Source of the DNA: Streptococcaceae bacterium
Lineage (GTDB): Bacteria > Bacillota > Bacilli > Lactobacillales > Streptococcaceae
Direction: 5' to 3'
DNA length: 64,000 bases
Assembly: GCA_031253335.1 (NCBI GenBank)
Contig: JAIRWF010000037.1
Location: 44,585-108,584 of the forward strand
The number at the start of each line of letters is the position of its first letter. Within the stretch, counting starts at the first letter, position 1. Under the pieces are notes generated by a model, which saw only the letters and a list, made by a program, of their open reading frames with translations, did not search any database and was not told the origin of the DNA. Below are positions 16,984 to 25,384 of this stretch, piece after piece. Both the position numbers and the translations under genes were made by a program.

Positions 16984-17011
16984 ATTATACAATATTCATA
17001 TAAAAAGGCAA
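16984..17011 (-). promoter_or_regulatory. Promoter of the short RHH gene
   Basis: On the reverse strand TTGCCT (17006-17011), 16 bp, TATAAT (16984-16989). Repeat site 7 ends a few bases upstream of the -35. Confidence 0.65.
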
Positions 17012-17017
17012 GAATTT

Positions 17018-17071
17018 AGTAGAAAAGTAGAAAATTCTACTTTTCTACTTTTCTACAATTCTACTTTTTGG
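17018..17071. repeat. Site 7 of the (GTAGAAAA)n inverted repeat
   Basis: AGTAGAAAAGTAGAAAA then TTCTACTTTTCTACTTTTCTAC and a further TTCTACTTTT. It covers the last codons of the 97-aa RHH gene (coding KVEL) and sits upstream of the short RHH gene's promoter. It is the cleanest copy: two units on the left arm, four on the right. Confidence 0.85.
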
Positions 17072-17346
17072 TAAGTTTTGAAATCATCAAGTAAAGTTCT
17101 GAGTGACTCCACTTTAGGGTCTTGTTTTGCCAACGTCTCAAAATGCTCTAAAACGCTGTCCTGCATTAGCTTATTATATTTTTCTCCAGTTGCCATCTTA
17201 ATGAGATTCATGATTTTATAGGTCTCTTCACTCACTTTGATAGATACTGTCTTTGTGACAACAGGTCTCGGCTCATTCTGAACCACTGCCTTTGTTGTCT
17301 TTTCTTTTGATTGGTCTTCCAAAAATTTGTCAAATTTATTTGCCAT
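17053..17346 (-). CDS. RHH-type partner of ParA (centromere-binding candidate)
   Basis: 97 aa. The central segment VTKTVSIKVSEETYKIMNLIKMATGEKYNKLM has the strand-helix-helix pattern of ribbon-helix-helix proteins. It lies directly after parA (2-nt gap, Shine-Dalgarno GAGGAGG), the usual place for the ParB/omega-like partner in plasmid partition. Such proteins bind short direct and inverted repeats, which makes the (GTAGAAAA)n sites the obvious candidate targets; the gene's own 3' end overlaps site 7. Confidence 0.65.
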   Translation of the reverse strand: MANKFDKFLEDQSKEKTTKAVVQNEPRPVVTKTVSIKVSEETYKIMNLIKMATGEKYNKLMQDSVLEHFETLAKQDPKVESLRTLLDDFKTYQKVEL

Positions 17347-17348
17347 GA

Positions 17349-18104
17349 TTAAGCCTCCTCCAATTTTTCTTTGATTTTGTCAAAAACTTCCGTGACTTGT
17401 GCAACTGTTTCAGCTGCTTTTGGATTATCACTGTTAAATATCGTCACATCGTCCGCTAGAAGCGTCCGTCGTGGCAGGTAACCCAAATAGCCATCAAAGT
17501 TATTTAACGCCGTCAGAAGGTCGTTAGAAGCCTTCTCAGACAAGTTGATTTTGTTTCCAATAAAATACAAATGAATATCACTCTCAAAATCGTGATTTAT
17601 ATCATCCACAAATTCTCTCAATCGAGCAAGAGCAGTTACAGAATCCTTAGAAGCCTCCGCAATACCAAGCACCACATCAGAAACTAACAGTGCATTAACT
17701 GTCAATATTCCTTCGTCGTTCTCAGTATCAATGACCATGTAATCATAGTCTTTCTCCAACTGCTCAATGTTTTCAGCAAGCCATTTTCCAAAAATATACT
17801 CTCTGCGTCTTCGTGTGTTGAGACGTTCCTTAAGTACTTCAACTTCTTGGTGTCCTGCAATAAGACTGAGACTCTTCTGTTCCTTAGCCGTCACATTGAC
17901 TGGAGTGACCTTTCCTGTTTCAAAAAGACCAATAACCGTGTTTTCAGACTTGTCGAACTCGCCATAACGATGAGTCAAGTTTGCCGAATCATCGAAGTCC
18001 ATAAGTAACACACGTGAGTCTTTTGCAAGGTACTCCGCAAAGTTATGAGCAACGGTTGTCTTCCCTGCGCCGCCCTTGTTCACATTGATTGTTATGATTT
18101 TCAT
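17349..18104 (-). CDS. ParA-family partition ATPase
   Basis: 251 aa. Deviant Walker A KGGAGKTT at residues 10-17, then DFDDSANLT (switch region) and YMVIDTEND (Walker B). ParA ATPases move plasmid copies over the nucleoid with a small DNA-binding partner, here the RHH protein downstream. It overlaps the gene before it by ATGA and has GGAGG as Shine-Dalgarno. Confidence 0.9.
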   Translation of the reverse strand: MKIITINVNKGGAGKTTVAHNFAEYLAKDSRVLLMDFDDSANLTHRYGEFDKSENTVIGLFETGKVTPVNVTAKEQKSLSLIAGHQEVEVLKERLNTRRRREYIFGKWLAENIEQLEKDYDYMVIDTENDEGILTVNALLVSDVVLGIAEASKDSVTALARLREFVDDINHDFESDIHLYFIGNKINLSEKASNDLLTALNNFDGYLGYLPRRTLLADDVTIFNSDNPKAAETVAQVTEVFDKIKEKLEEA

Positions 18105-18451
18105 TTTGTATTTCCTCCCAGTTTTTCAGGACGATGGTAACCTTTGCCTGTAAGTAAAAGTTCAGTCTTCTTCTCGCCTTTTGTTCGCCGAGCTATTAAA
18201 ACATCATCACGCTTGATTGTCCGAATTTTTGAATAAATGTTCGGATAGTTCAGCACTACTTTTACTCGCTGCAATTTACCCTCAACGTAACCGTGACGAT
18301 ATATAGCAGCAAAATCAGCTAAAAGTTCCACATCTTCGCCCGTGTCTAATCGAGCAGTTGCCCCACCTTGCTTACCAATGGTTCGCAAGTCTGAGAGTGT
18401 CAATACTTGCTCATTTATCGTCTGAGCTGGACGTTTTTTAGTATCAGTCAT
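18101..18451 (-). CDS. Unknown 116-aa protein at the head of the parA operon
   Basis: Basic, soluble, mostly predicted beta/alpha, with no recognised motif. It has a strong Shine-Dalgarno (AAGGAGG) and overlaps parA by ATGA, so all three are one operon. Its leader contains a possible 24-codon frame and several hairpins. Confidence 0.7.
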   Translation of the reverse strand: MTDTKKRPAQTINEQVLTLSDLRTIGKQGGATARLDTGEDVELLADFAAIYRHGYVEGKLQRVKVVLNYPNIYSKIRTIKRDDVLIARRTKGEKKTELLLTGKGYHRPEKLGGNTK

Positions 18452-18518
18452 AATAGTTTCCTCCTTGCAACTGATAGCCTGAAATAACAGGCTTGCTAGG
18501 CAAGACTTGTCTTGCCAT
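18444..18518 (-). CDS. Possible 24-codon leader peptide
   Basis: Frame opening MARQVLPSKPVISGY and ending GGNYYD; its stop overlaps the start of the 116-aa gene by 8 nt and it contains that gene's Shine-Dalgarno. No Shine-Dalgarno of its own is seen, so it may be chance; if real it would couple translation into the parA operon. Its first codons contain the perfect hairpin GGCAAGAC-TT-GTCTTGCC. Confidence 0.3.
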   Translation of the reverse strand: MARQVLPSKPVISGYQLQGGNYYD

Positions 18519-18995
18519 GGTGTTTTTTACGCACGGCTTATAGTCTAGTAGCCGCAGACTCCTTCAGGTTAGTCCGTGATCCGTAAACGGCACGTCCTCC
18601 TTTTTCGTTCAGGGAAGGTCGAGTTGTCATTGTCTCGAGTTTTTCGGTACGCCGCCCCTGCTTTTTCTTTTATCCTTTATCCCTGCTAATCAGGACAGCG
18701 TTTTGTATTCAGTTGTCAACGAACAAACCCAGTTTATAGCGTCATGGTGGACAATGGCCTGCCTAAAGGTCTGAGAGTAGTGGGATTTGAACCCACATGA
18801 GGAATCTGTCCCGAAGAATGGTTAAGAACAGATATTTTTAAGAGGCAACAACCTCGTCTTGCTTAAACGACACCCTCGCAAGAGCAATGAACTTTCCGAA
18901 TTTCATTGCCCCTGTTATTTATTTTATCCATGGTGGAAAAAAGGAAACCGCCTTGGAGGAGAAAGCAGTTTTAGGACTTACTCAGGTCACGTATT
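18519..18995. other. Structured non-coding stretch between repA and the parA operon
   Basis: About 480 bp without a convincing gene. It holds nested hairpins: CGTG-AT-CCGT-AA-ACGG-CACG near 18580, CTCGA/TCGAG near 18625, and on the reverse strand a tRNA-like T arm, GTGGG-TTCAAAT-CCCAC (18784-18800), preceded by an 8-bp stem ATCTGTTC/GGACAGAT. A full tRNA cannot be folded because no 5' acceptor strand matches TACTCTC. It may be the long leader of the parA operon, a plasmid control RNA or a decayed tRNA. Confidence 0.45.
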
Positions 18996-19886
18996 TTACG
19001 TCTTAGACCATGGTCCAAAAATTGGAATATTGAACTGCGGCGTATGTTCATTTTTTAGCTTGTCATATTTTGATAAGCCGAAACGATTAGACATGTTTTG
19101 GACAAGGTACTGAGCAAAATACTCTGGGACTTTGACGTTATCACTTGTAAAATCCCAAGCCATATTAAAATTATTGACAACAAAAATTGGGTCAGTCTCG
19201 TGAAGCTCTTTTGAAATTTCAGTACAAATGACTACTTGTTCTTTTTCGGTCATAGCTCCAACAAGTTTCATCTCTGAGGCAAATTCAGGGAAACACTGCT
19301 CTATTTCTGATACAGACATGATATGAGAGTCAGAATCGCCCGCAGGCGTTTTTATCTCCTCCTCATCATCTAAAATTTCTTTTATCTCAGTATCACTATA
19401 CTCAGTATCATTAGCTTCCGATTTTCGGAAGTCTTGATTTCCGATTTTCGGAAGTCCTTTAGAATCAAGGATTTCCGATTTTCGGAAGTCCTTGTCAGAA
19501 GCGGATTTCCGATTTTCGGAAGTCCGAACTTTTGCCTCTGTATCAACGTTTAAGAGATACAGACGATTTGGCTTATTTAATCCTTGTCTCACTTCCTCCA
19601 AAAGTCCATACTCGGCAAGTATTTTCTTGATTTTTATGACCTTTTCATGCTTGCAGCCTAATATAGCTTCAAGCTCAGTAATCGTAAAAATCAGATAGAC
19701 ATTTCTATCTTCATCAATCCACCCATTTTTTCTCGATAACTCAAATCGGTCTTTCAGCACAGCGTATGCAAATTTTGCGTCTAATGACATCTCAAAATAT
19801 TGAAATTCACAGTCAGTAAAAATTTTTGGGATTTGATAAAAACGCCCTAATGATTCTACCTCGTCGATTGAAATTCTTTTTCCCAT
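18996..19886 (-). CDS. repA: RepA_N-family plasmid replication initiator
   Basis: 296 aa from the ATG at 19886, chosen because GGAGGAG lies 3-4 nt before it; an ATG 18 nt upstream lacks this. The RepA_N domain is clear in residues 1-115 (FYQIPKIF, SLDAKFAYAVLKDRFELS, NGWIDE, YLIFTITELE, GLNKPNRLYLL). The middle (about 120-155) is coded by four iterons and is not conserved as protein; the C-terminal domain follows. RepA_N proteins start theta replication at an origin inside their own gene. This is the main evidence that the left part was, or is, a plasmid. Confidence 0.9.
   Translation of the reverse strand: MGKRISIDEVESLGRFYQIPKIFTDCEFQYFEMSLDAKFAYAVLKDRFELSRKNGWIDEDRNVYLIFTITELEAILGCKHEKVIKIKKILAEYGLLEEVRQGLNKPNRLYLLNVDTEAKVRTSENRKSASDKDFRKSEILDSKGLPKIGNQDFRKSEANDTEYSDTEIKEILDDEEEIKTPAGDSDSHIMSVSEIEQCFPEFASEMKLVGAMTEKEQVVICTEISKELHETDPIFVVNNFNMAWDFTSDNVKVPEYFAQYLVQNMSNRFGLSKYDKLKNEHTPQFNIPIFGPWSKT
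19416..19524. repeat. Four origin iterons inside repA
   Basis: TTCCGATTTTCGGAAGTC at 19416-19433, 19439-19456, 19473-19490 and 19507-19524 (spacing 23, 34 and 34 bp). Each is itself an inverted repeat, TTCCGA/TCGGAA. They are read in three different codon phases (DFRKSE, LPKIGN, TSENRKS), so the DNA and not the protein is conserved. In RepA_N plasmids the origin lies in the middle of rep, as here. Confidence 0.85.
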
Positions 19887-19906
19887 TTTCTCCTCCAAAA
19901 ACAAAT

Positions 19907-19938
19907 AAAAACGATAACTTTTTCAAGTTACCGTTTTT
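19907..19938. terminator. Hairpin before repA, candidate attenuator
   Basis: AAAAACGATAACTT/AAGTTACCGTTTTT with a 4-nt loop and one mismatch, A and T runs on both sides, so it can end transcription in either direction. It lies between a candidate repA promoter (TATAAT at 19983-19988 on the reverse strand) and the repA Shine-Dalgarno, with a second hairpin AACCTC/GAGGTT at 19947-19965. Confidence 0.7.
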
Positions 19939-20020
19939 GAATCTTTAACCTCTACTTCTGAGGTTTCAAATGTTGATAAAAAATTATAGTTTTTCGGAAA
20001 GATGTTAGTAAGAATAAGAA

Positions 20021-20039
20021 AACAACTCATTGAGCTGTT
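20021..20039 (-). terminator. ilvA terminator
   Basis: On the reverse strand AACAGCTC-AAT-GAGTTGTT followed by TTCTTATTCTT, immediately after the ilvA stop. The boundary between chromosome and mobile element must lie near or left of here. Confidence 0.65.
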
Positions 20040-20043
20040 TCTA

Positions 20044-21294
20044 TTAAACCAAGAGATTATACAAACTTTCATTCCCACGCAGATTCACAAAGTTCGGATC
20101 GAAACCTTTCATACGCTCCAAAAGGCCGTCATAATCTTTTGCATCAGCCAGTTGAATCCCGATGAGAACTGGCCCTGTTCCATGGTTTGCGCGTTTGATG
20201 TATTCAAAACGGGTAATGTCATCGTTTGGTCCCAAAATATCATTCACAAAGGTCCGCAAAGCGCCTGGACGTTGTGGGAAGTTAAATACGAAGTAATGCT
20301 TGACGCCTGCATAAACCAGTGATCGCTCATCAATTTCAGGCATCCGGTTGATGTCATTGTTCCCTCCAGAAATGAGGCAAACCACTGTCTTTCCTTTTAT
20401 CTCGTCTTTCACAAGTTCCAAAGCTGCAACAGACGTTGCCCCAGCTGGCTCTGCGACGAGACCAATTTTCGTATAAAGATCAAGAATCGTCTGAGAAATA
20501 AGTCCCTCATCCACAGCGACGAGTTCATCAATTTTATCTTTGGATTGGGCAAAAGTTTTTGTCCCAATCGTTGCCACAGCAATCCCATCCGCAAATTTGT
20601 TAATCGTCTCAAGGGTCACAGGATATCCCGCATCAAGTGCAGCTTGCATGGATTTAGCACCCGCCGCTTCAACACCTACGATTTTTGTTGTAGGATATTT
20701 TTCCTTGGCATAGGTTGCAACGCCAGAAATCAAGCCCCCACCACCGATTTGAATGAATAACTCATCCACAGAAATTCCAGACTCTTTTGCTTGTTCAAAA
20801 ATTTCAAGTGCGACTGTCCCTTGACCAGCCATCACATTGTCATCATCAAAGGGTGCCACAAAGGTCTGTCCTTCATCTTGACAAAATTTCTGTGCAGCTT
20901 CAGCCGATTCATCAAAGGTATCACCTACGAGCTTGATATCGACAGCCTGTCCCCCAAAAAATTGGACTTGCCCGACTTTTTGCTGAGGCGTTGTGACCGG
21001 CATGAAAATTGTAGCTTTCATGCCCATTTCATTGGCCGCATAGGCCACACCTTGTGCGTGATTTCCTGCCGAGGCACAGACGACACCCCTGGCACGTTCC
21101 TCAGCCGTTAATTGACTCATCGCATAATAAGCCCCACGCAATTTGAAGGAACGCACGCGTTGCATGTTTTCTTCTTTCAAGTAAACGTTAGCCCAATATT
21201 TATCGGACAAATAAGCATCACGGAGCATGGGGGTCTTGATTACCACAGGCTCTAGCACTTGGTAAGCTTTTTCAACATCTTGTGCTGTAATCAT
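20044..21294 (-). CDS. ilvA: Threonine ammonia-lyase, biosynthetic, short form
   Basis: Makes 2-oxobutanoate from threonine with PLP, the entry to isoleucine synthesis. 416 aa from the ATG at 21294, preceded by AAAGGACC; a frame starting 15 nt upstream places this site inside the gene. PLP lysine in SFKLRGA (about residue 49) and the glycine-rich SGGNND loop are present. One C-terminal ACT-like domain (KHYFVFNFPQRPGALR) means feedback by isoleucine through a single regulatory domain. It is the last gene of the ilv block; a hairpin precedes it. Confidence 0.93.
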   Translation of the reverse strand: MITAQDVEKAYQVLEPVVIKTPMLRDAYLSDKYWANVYLKEENMQRVRSFKLRGAYYAMSQLTAEERARGVVCASAGNHAQGVAYAANEMGMKATIFMPVTTPQQKVGQVQFFGGQAVDIKLVGDTFDESAEAAQKFCQDEGQTFVAPFDDDNVMAGQGTVALEIFEQAKESGISVDELFIQIGGGGLISGVATYAKEKYPTTKIVGVEAAGAKSMQAALDAGYPVTLETINKFADGIAVATIGTKTFAQSKDKIDELVAVDEGLISQTILDLYTKIGLVAEPAGATSVAALELVKDEIKGKTVVCLISGGNNDINRMPEIDERSLVYAGVKHYFVFNFPQRPGALRTFVNDILGPNDDITRFEYIKRANHGTGPVLIGIQLADAKDYDGLLERMKGFDPNFVNLRGNESLYNLLV

Positions 21295-21487
21295 TCTAGG
21301 TCCTTTCACAAAAAGCGGGACATGCGCCCCGCAATTTTTTACAAAAGTTTTGTAATTTTTTTAATTTGAGCACGCCCTCCTTGAAACCTCTGCCATTAGA
21401 GAAATTCTGGTAGCTATCCTCTGGATAGAACTACAAAATTTTCTAAATAGCTCTTCTTCAGTACAGTCGAGCTTTGCATCCTGTTTA
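21295..21487 (-). promoter_or_regulatory. ilvC-ilvA spacer with terminator-like hairpin
   Basis: 193 bp. On the reverse strand a hairpin GTAG..CTATCC-AGA-GGATAG..CTAC (21397-21421) is followed by GCGGG-GCGCATGT-CCCGC-TTTTT (21309-21332), which ends 6 nt before the ilvA Shine-Dalgarno. This looks like a terminator that transcripts from ilvC must pass to reach ilvA. No T-box sequence (GGTGGNACC) was seen. Confidence 0.6.
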
Positions 21488-22590
<1,103 letters not shown>

Positions 22591-22680
22591 GAATTTACTA
22601 AATTGTTTAGACAATTTATGTCAGAAATTCATTTCGTAGTTCTGATATACCCTCTTCTGACAATTCTAACAAGCTATTAG

Positions 22681-22708
22681 AAATAAAAAATCCTGTCAGA
22701 TTTGACAG
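22681..22708 (-). terminator. ridA terminator built on the dispersed palindrome
   Basis: CTGTCAAATCTGACAG followed by GATTTTTTATTT on the reverse strand, 17 nt after the ridA stop. The stem is a copy of the dispersed CTGTCAAATTTGACAG palindrome. Confidence 0.75.
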
Positions 22709-22724
22709 AATTTGAAATTTTAAT

Positions 22725-23102
22725 TTAAACTTCCGCAATAACTTCTACTTCTACCAGTGCCCCTTTTGGAAGTCCTGCCACACCTACGGCAGAGCGCGCG
22801 GGAAACTCTTGTCCAAAGGCATCCGCATAGACGGCATTGAATTTTGCAAATTCTGAAATATCCGCCAAGAAACAGGTGGCTTTCACCACATGATCAAAAT
22901 CCGTCCCAGCAGCTTTTAAGAGCCCAGCGACATTGTCCATGACTTGCTTCGTCTGCTCTTCAATCGTCGTGCCCACAAGCTCACCAGATGCAGGGTCAAG
23001 CGCGATTTGCCCACTTGCAAAAAGCAAGTTCCCTACAATTTTGCCTTGTACATAAGGTCCAATCGCCTGTGGGGCTTCATTTGTTGAAATTGTTTTTGCC
23101 AT
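22725..23102 (-). CDS. ridA: RidA family enamine/imine deaminase
   Basis: 125 aa, full length for the family, with the N-terminal EAPQAIGPYVQG and FASGQIALDP patterns and the C-terminal ARSAVGVAGLPKGALVEVEVIAE, including the Arg and Glu that bind the substrate carboxylate and water. It removes the reactive 2-aminoacrylate and enamines that IlvA releases. Its place between ilvN and ilvC puts the detoxifier in the operon whose last gene makes the toxin. Strong Shine-Dalgarno TAGGAGG. Confidence 0.92.
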   Translation of the reverse strand: MAKTISTNEAPQAIGPYVQGKIVGNLLFASGQIALDPASGELVGTTIEEQTKQVMDNVAGLLKAAGTDFDHVVKATCFLADISEFAKFNAVYADAFGQEFPARSAVGVAGLPKGALVEVEVIAEV

Positions 23103-23125
23103 GTTATCCTCCTAAATTATGTAAA

Positions 23126-23602
23126 CTATCCGCGTAGGAATCCTGCCCCGCCCGTTCTGGCGAGTTGCAAAATGCCATACGGTCGCACAACGTCAATCAA
23201 GGCTTCTACTTTCCCGGAATCCCCGGTCGATTGAATTGTGATATTTTCTCGATTGACGTCAATCACATTCACACGGAAAGGCTCAATCATCGTGAAAATC
23301 TCAGCACGCTGACTCGCTGGTGCATTGAGTTTTATCAAAACGACTTCGCGTTCGACGTGCGGCAGATCCGTAATATCTGCGACTTCAACGACATCAATCA
23401 ATTTATCCAGTTGCTTGATAATCTGGTCAATCTCGTCCATCGTATCGACTTCCACGACAAAATTTGTGTTCGTGAAATCTTCTTGCTCCGTGACACCCGC
23501 AGAGATACTCAAAATATTGACCTGACGACGGTTCAAGACGCTGGTAAAACGATTCATGATGCCCGTGACATTGTGCAATTTCGCTGTAATCATGCGTCTC
23601 AT
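23126..23602 (-). CDS. ilvN: Acetolactate synthase small subunit
   Basis: 158 aa with an N-terminal ACT domain (HNVTGIMNRFTSVLNRRQVNI) that binds valine and a C-terminal ALS_ss_C domain. It regulates IlvB. The start overlaps the ilvB stop by ATGA with AAGGAGG inside ilvB, so the subunits are coupled. Confidence 0.93.
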   Translation of the reverse strand: MRRMITAKLHNVTGIMNRFTSVLNRRQVNILSISAGVTEQEDFTNTNFVVEVDTMDEIDQIIKQLDKLIDVVEVADITDLPHVEREVVLIKLNAPASQRAEIFTMIEPFRVNVIDVNRENITIQSTGDSGKVEALIDVVRPYGILQLARTGGAGFLRG

Positions 23603-25365
23603 GCGTCATCCTCCTTTAAGCTTGCGCCCGTAAAAGCGTCTGGGTTAAAGTTGCCATTTTCATCTTTGAAAGCGACACCCATGATTTCGTCGTTGTGAAG
23701 ACCTGCAGGAATCATCGGATAGACGCGTTCTTTACTAGAAATGCTGACTTCAATAAGCATTGGTTTATCTTCGGTAATTACCTTCAAATCCTCAGCAAAG
23801 GTCTTTGGATCCGTGAGTTTCACATGCTGAATGTCATAAGCCTCAGCAAGGAGCTGAAAATTCGGCTCCAAATCAAACATACTTTGACTTTGATGCCCGT
23901 CGTAGAACTGCTCCTGCCACTGTCGCACCATCCCGAGCGAGTGATTATTGATTAAAACGACTTTGACAGGCAACTGATAACTTTGCAACAAAGCTAATTC
24001 CTGATTCGTCATCTGGAAACCACCATCACCCACAAAGACAATGACTTCCTTATCTGGATTGGCAAGCTTTGCCCCAATCGCAGCTGGGATGCCAAATCCC
24101 ATCGTACCCATTCCTCCAGAGGTTATAAGCTGGCGTTCATTTTTGAAAGGATAAAATTGCGCCGTCCACATCTGGTGCTGCCCGACATCCGTCACGATGA
24201 TGGCATCACCCTGCGTGAGTTTTCCGATTTCTTCAATGACAGCCTGAGGTTGGATAAACTTTTCCGATTGCACGTAATTAAAAGGTGCCTTGGCTTTATT
24301 CTCCAAAACATGCGCCGTCCATTCGGCATAATCAGTCGTCGCCTTTGGCAATTTTAGCAAGATTTCAAGCGCTACTTTGACGTCTGACACGACCGGAATA
24401 TCTGTTTTTACGATTTTCCCAAGCTCGGCCGGATCAATGTCAATATGCGCCACGACAGCATCTTTCGCAAATTTCTCAGGATTTGACACCACGCGGTCAT
24501 CAAATCGGCTCGCGAGATTCAAGATAAAGTCCGCCTCGACTAAAGCCATATTCGCCGCATAACTGCCGTGCATCCCACCCATCCCAAGCTGCAATTCGTG
24601 GTCAATCGCCAATGTCCCTAAGCCAAGTAACGTCGAAACCACAGGAATATGGTAGTTTTCTGTAAATTGCTTGAGTAATTCACCCGCCCCCGCATAGTTC
24701 ACTCCACCCCCTGCGACAATGACAGGCTTTTTCGCAAGAGATAAAGCATCCAAAATCTTCTGAAGTTGCGCTTCAGCCGCTTTTTCCGTCTCATGATAGC
24801 TCGTCAATAAATGCAACTCAGGGTCATTGATTTCCGACACTTCAAGGGTCGAGACGTCCTTCGGTAAGTCAATCTCGACAGGTCCAGGTCGGCCTGTCCG
24901 CGCGAGGTAATAGGCTTCACGCACAATGCGTGGAATATCCGCGGTATCACGAATTTGATAATTATACTTCGTGATTGGCGCCGTGATTCCTACGGTATCT
25001 GCCTCTTGAAAGGCGTCTTTCCCGATGACAGGGCGCCCGACTTGTCCCGTAAAGACCAAAAGGGGCACAGAATCCAAATAAGCATCCGCAATCCCTGTGA
25101 TGGTGTTCGTCGCACCTGGGCCAGAAGTGACAATGACCACTCCGACTTTACCAGTAGATTTTGCATAACCTTCTGCTTCATGCGTCGCCCCCTGCTCATG
25201 GCGCGCTAAAATATGCTGAATGCCTTCAAAGCTATAAACCGCATCATAGAGTGGCAGCATGGCCCCTCCAGGATAACCAAAAATTGTCGTCACTCCAAGG
25301 TCACGTAAGGTTTCAAGCACCAATTCGGAGCCTGATTTCGGATGATCTAATTGTATTTTTTTCAT
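23599..25365 (-). CDS. ilvB: Acetolactate synthase large subunit, anabolic
   Basis: 588 aa. Catalytic Glu in the ARHEQGATHEAEGYA motif (about residue 57) and the TPP motif GDGGFQMTNQE...VLINN (about 445-475). It condenses pyruvate with pyruvate or 2-oxobutanoate for branched-chain synthesis and needs FAD in this class. Shine-Dalgarno TTGGAGG. A second, catabolic-type synthase lies at 28967-30631. Confidence 0.95.
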   Translation of the reverse strand: MKKIQLDHPKSGSELVLETLRDLGVTTIFGYPGGAMLPLYDAVYSFEGIQHILARHEQGATHEAEGYAKSTGKVGVVIVTSGPGATNTITGIADAYLDSVPLLVFTGQVGRPVIGKDAFQEADTVGITAPITKYNYQIRDTADIPRIVREAYYLARTGRPGPVEIDLPKDVSTLEVSEINDPELHLLTSYHETEKAAEAQLQKILDALSLAKKPVIVAGGGVNYAGAGELLKQFTENYHIPVVSTLLGLGTLAIDHELQLGMGGMHGSYAANMALVEADFILNLASRFDDRVVSNPEKFAKDAVVAHIDIDPAELGKIVKTDIPVVSDVKVALEILLKLPKATTDYAEWTAHVLENKAKAPFNYVQSEKFIQPQAVIEEIGKLTQGDAIIVTDVGQHQMWTAQFYPFKNERQLITSGGMGTMGFGIPAAIGAKLANPDKEVIVFVGDGGFQMTNQELALLQSYQLPVKVVLINNHSLGMVRQWQEQFYDGHQSQSMFDLEPNFQLLAEAYDIQHVKLTDPKTFAEDLKVITEDKPMLIEVSISSKERVYPMIPAGLHNDEIMGVAFKDENGNFNPDAFTGASLKEDDA

Positions 25366-25384
25366 TCAGCCTCCAAATTGTAAT

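Noticed and set aside
18776..18900. Complete tRNA or tmRNA on the reverse strand
   Set aside because: T arm is good, but no 5' strand pairs with the acceptor and the anticodon arm cannot be formed with a 7-nt loop.
18452..18995. Group II intron fragment
   Set aside because: No domain V sequence or intron-encoded protein; the hairpins do not follow that order.
18859..19113. Rightward 84-codon frame overlapping the repA end
   Set aside because: No Shine-Dalgarno, odd composition, and half of it is antisense to repA.
19416..19524. CRISPR-like short repeats
   Set aside because: Only four copies, within the repA coding frame, with uneven short spacing; they are origin iterons.
1..19990. Relaxase, integrase or oriT
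   Set aside because: No gene with relaxase or recombinase motifs is in the window; oriT cannot be assigned without it.
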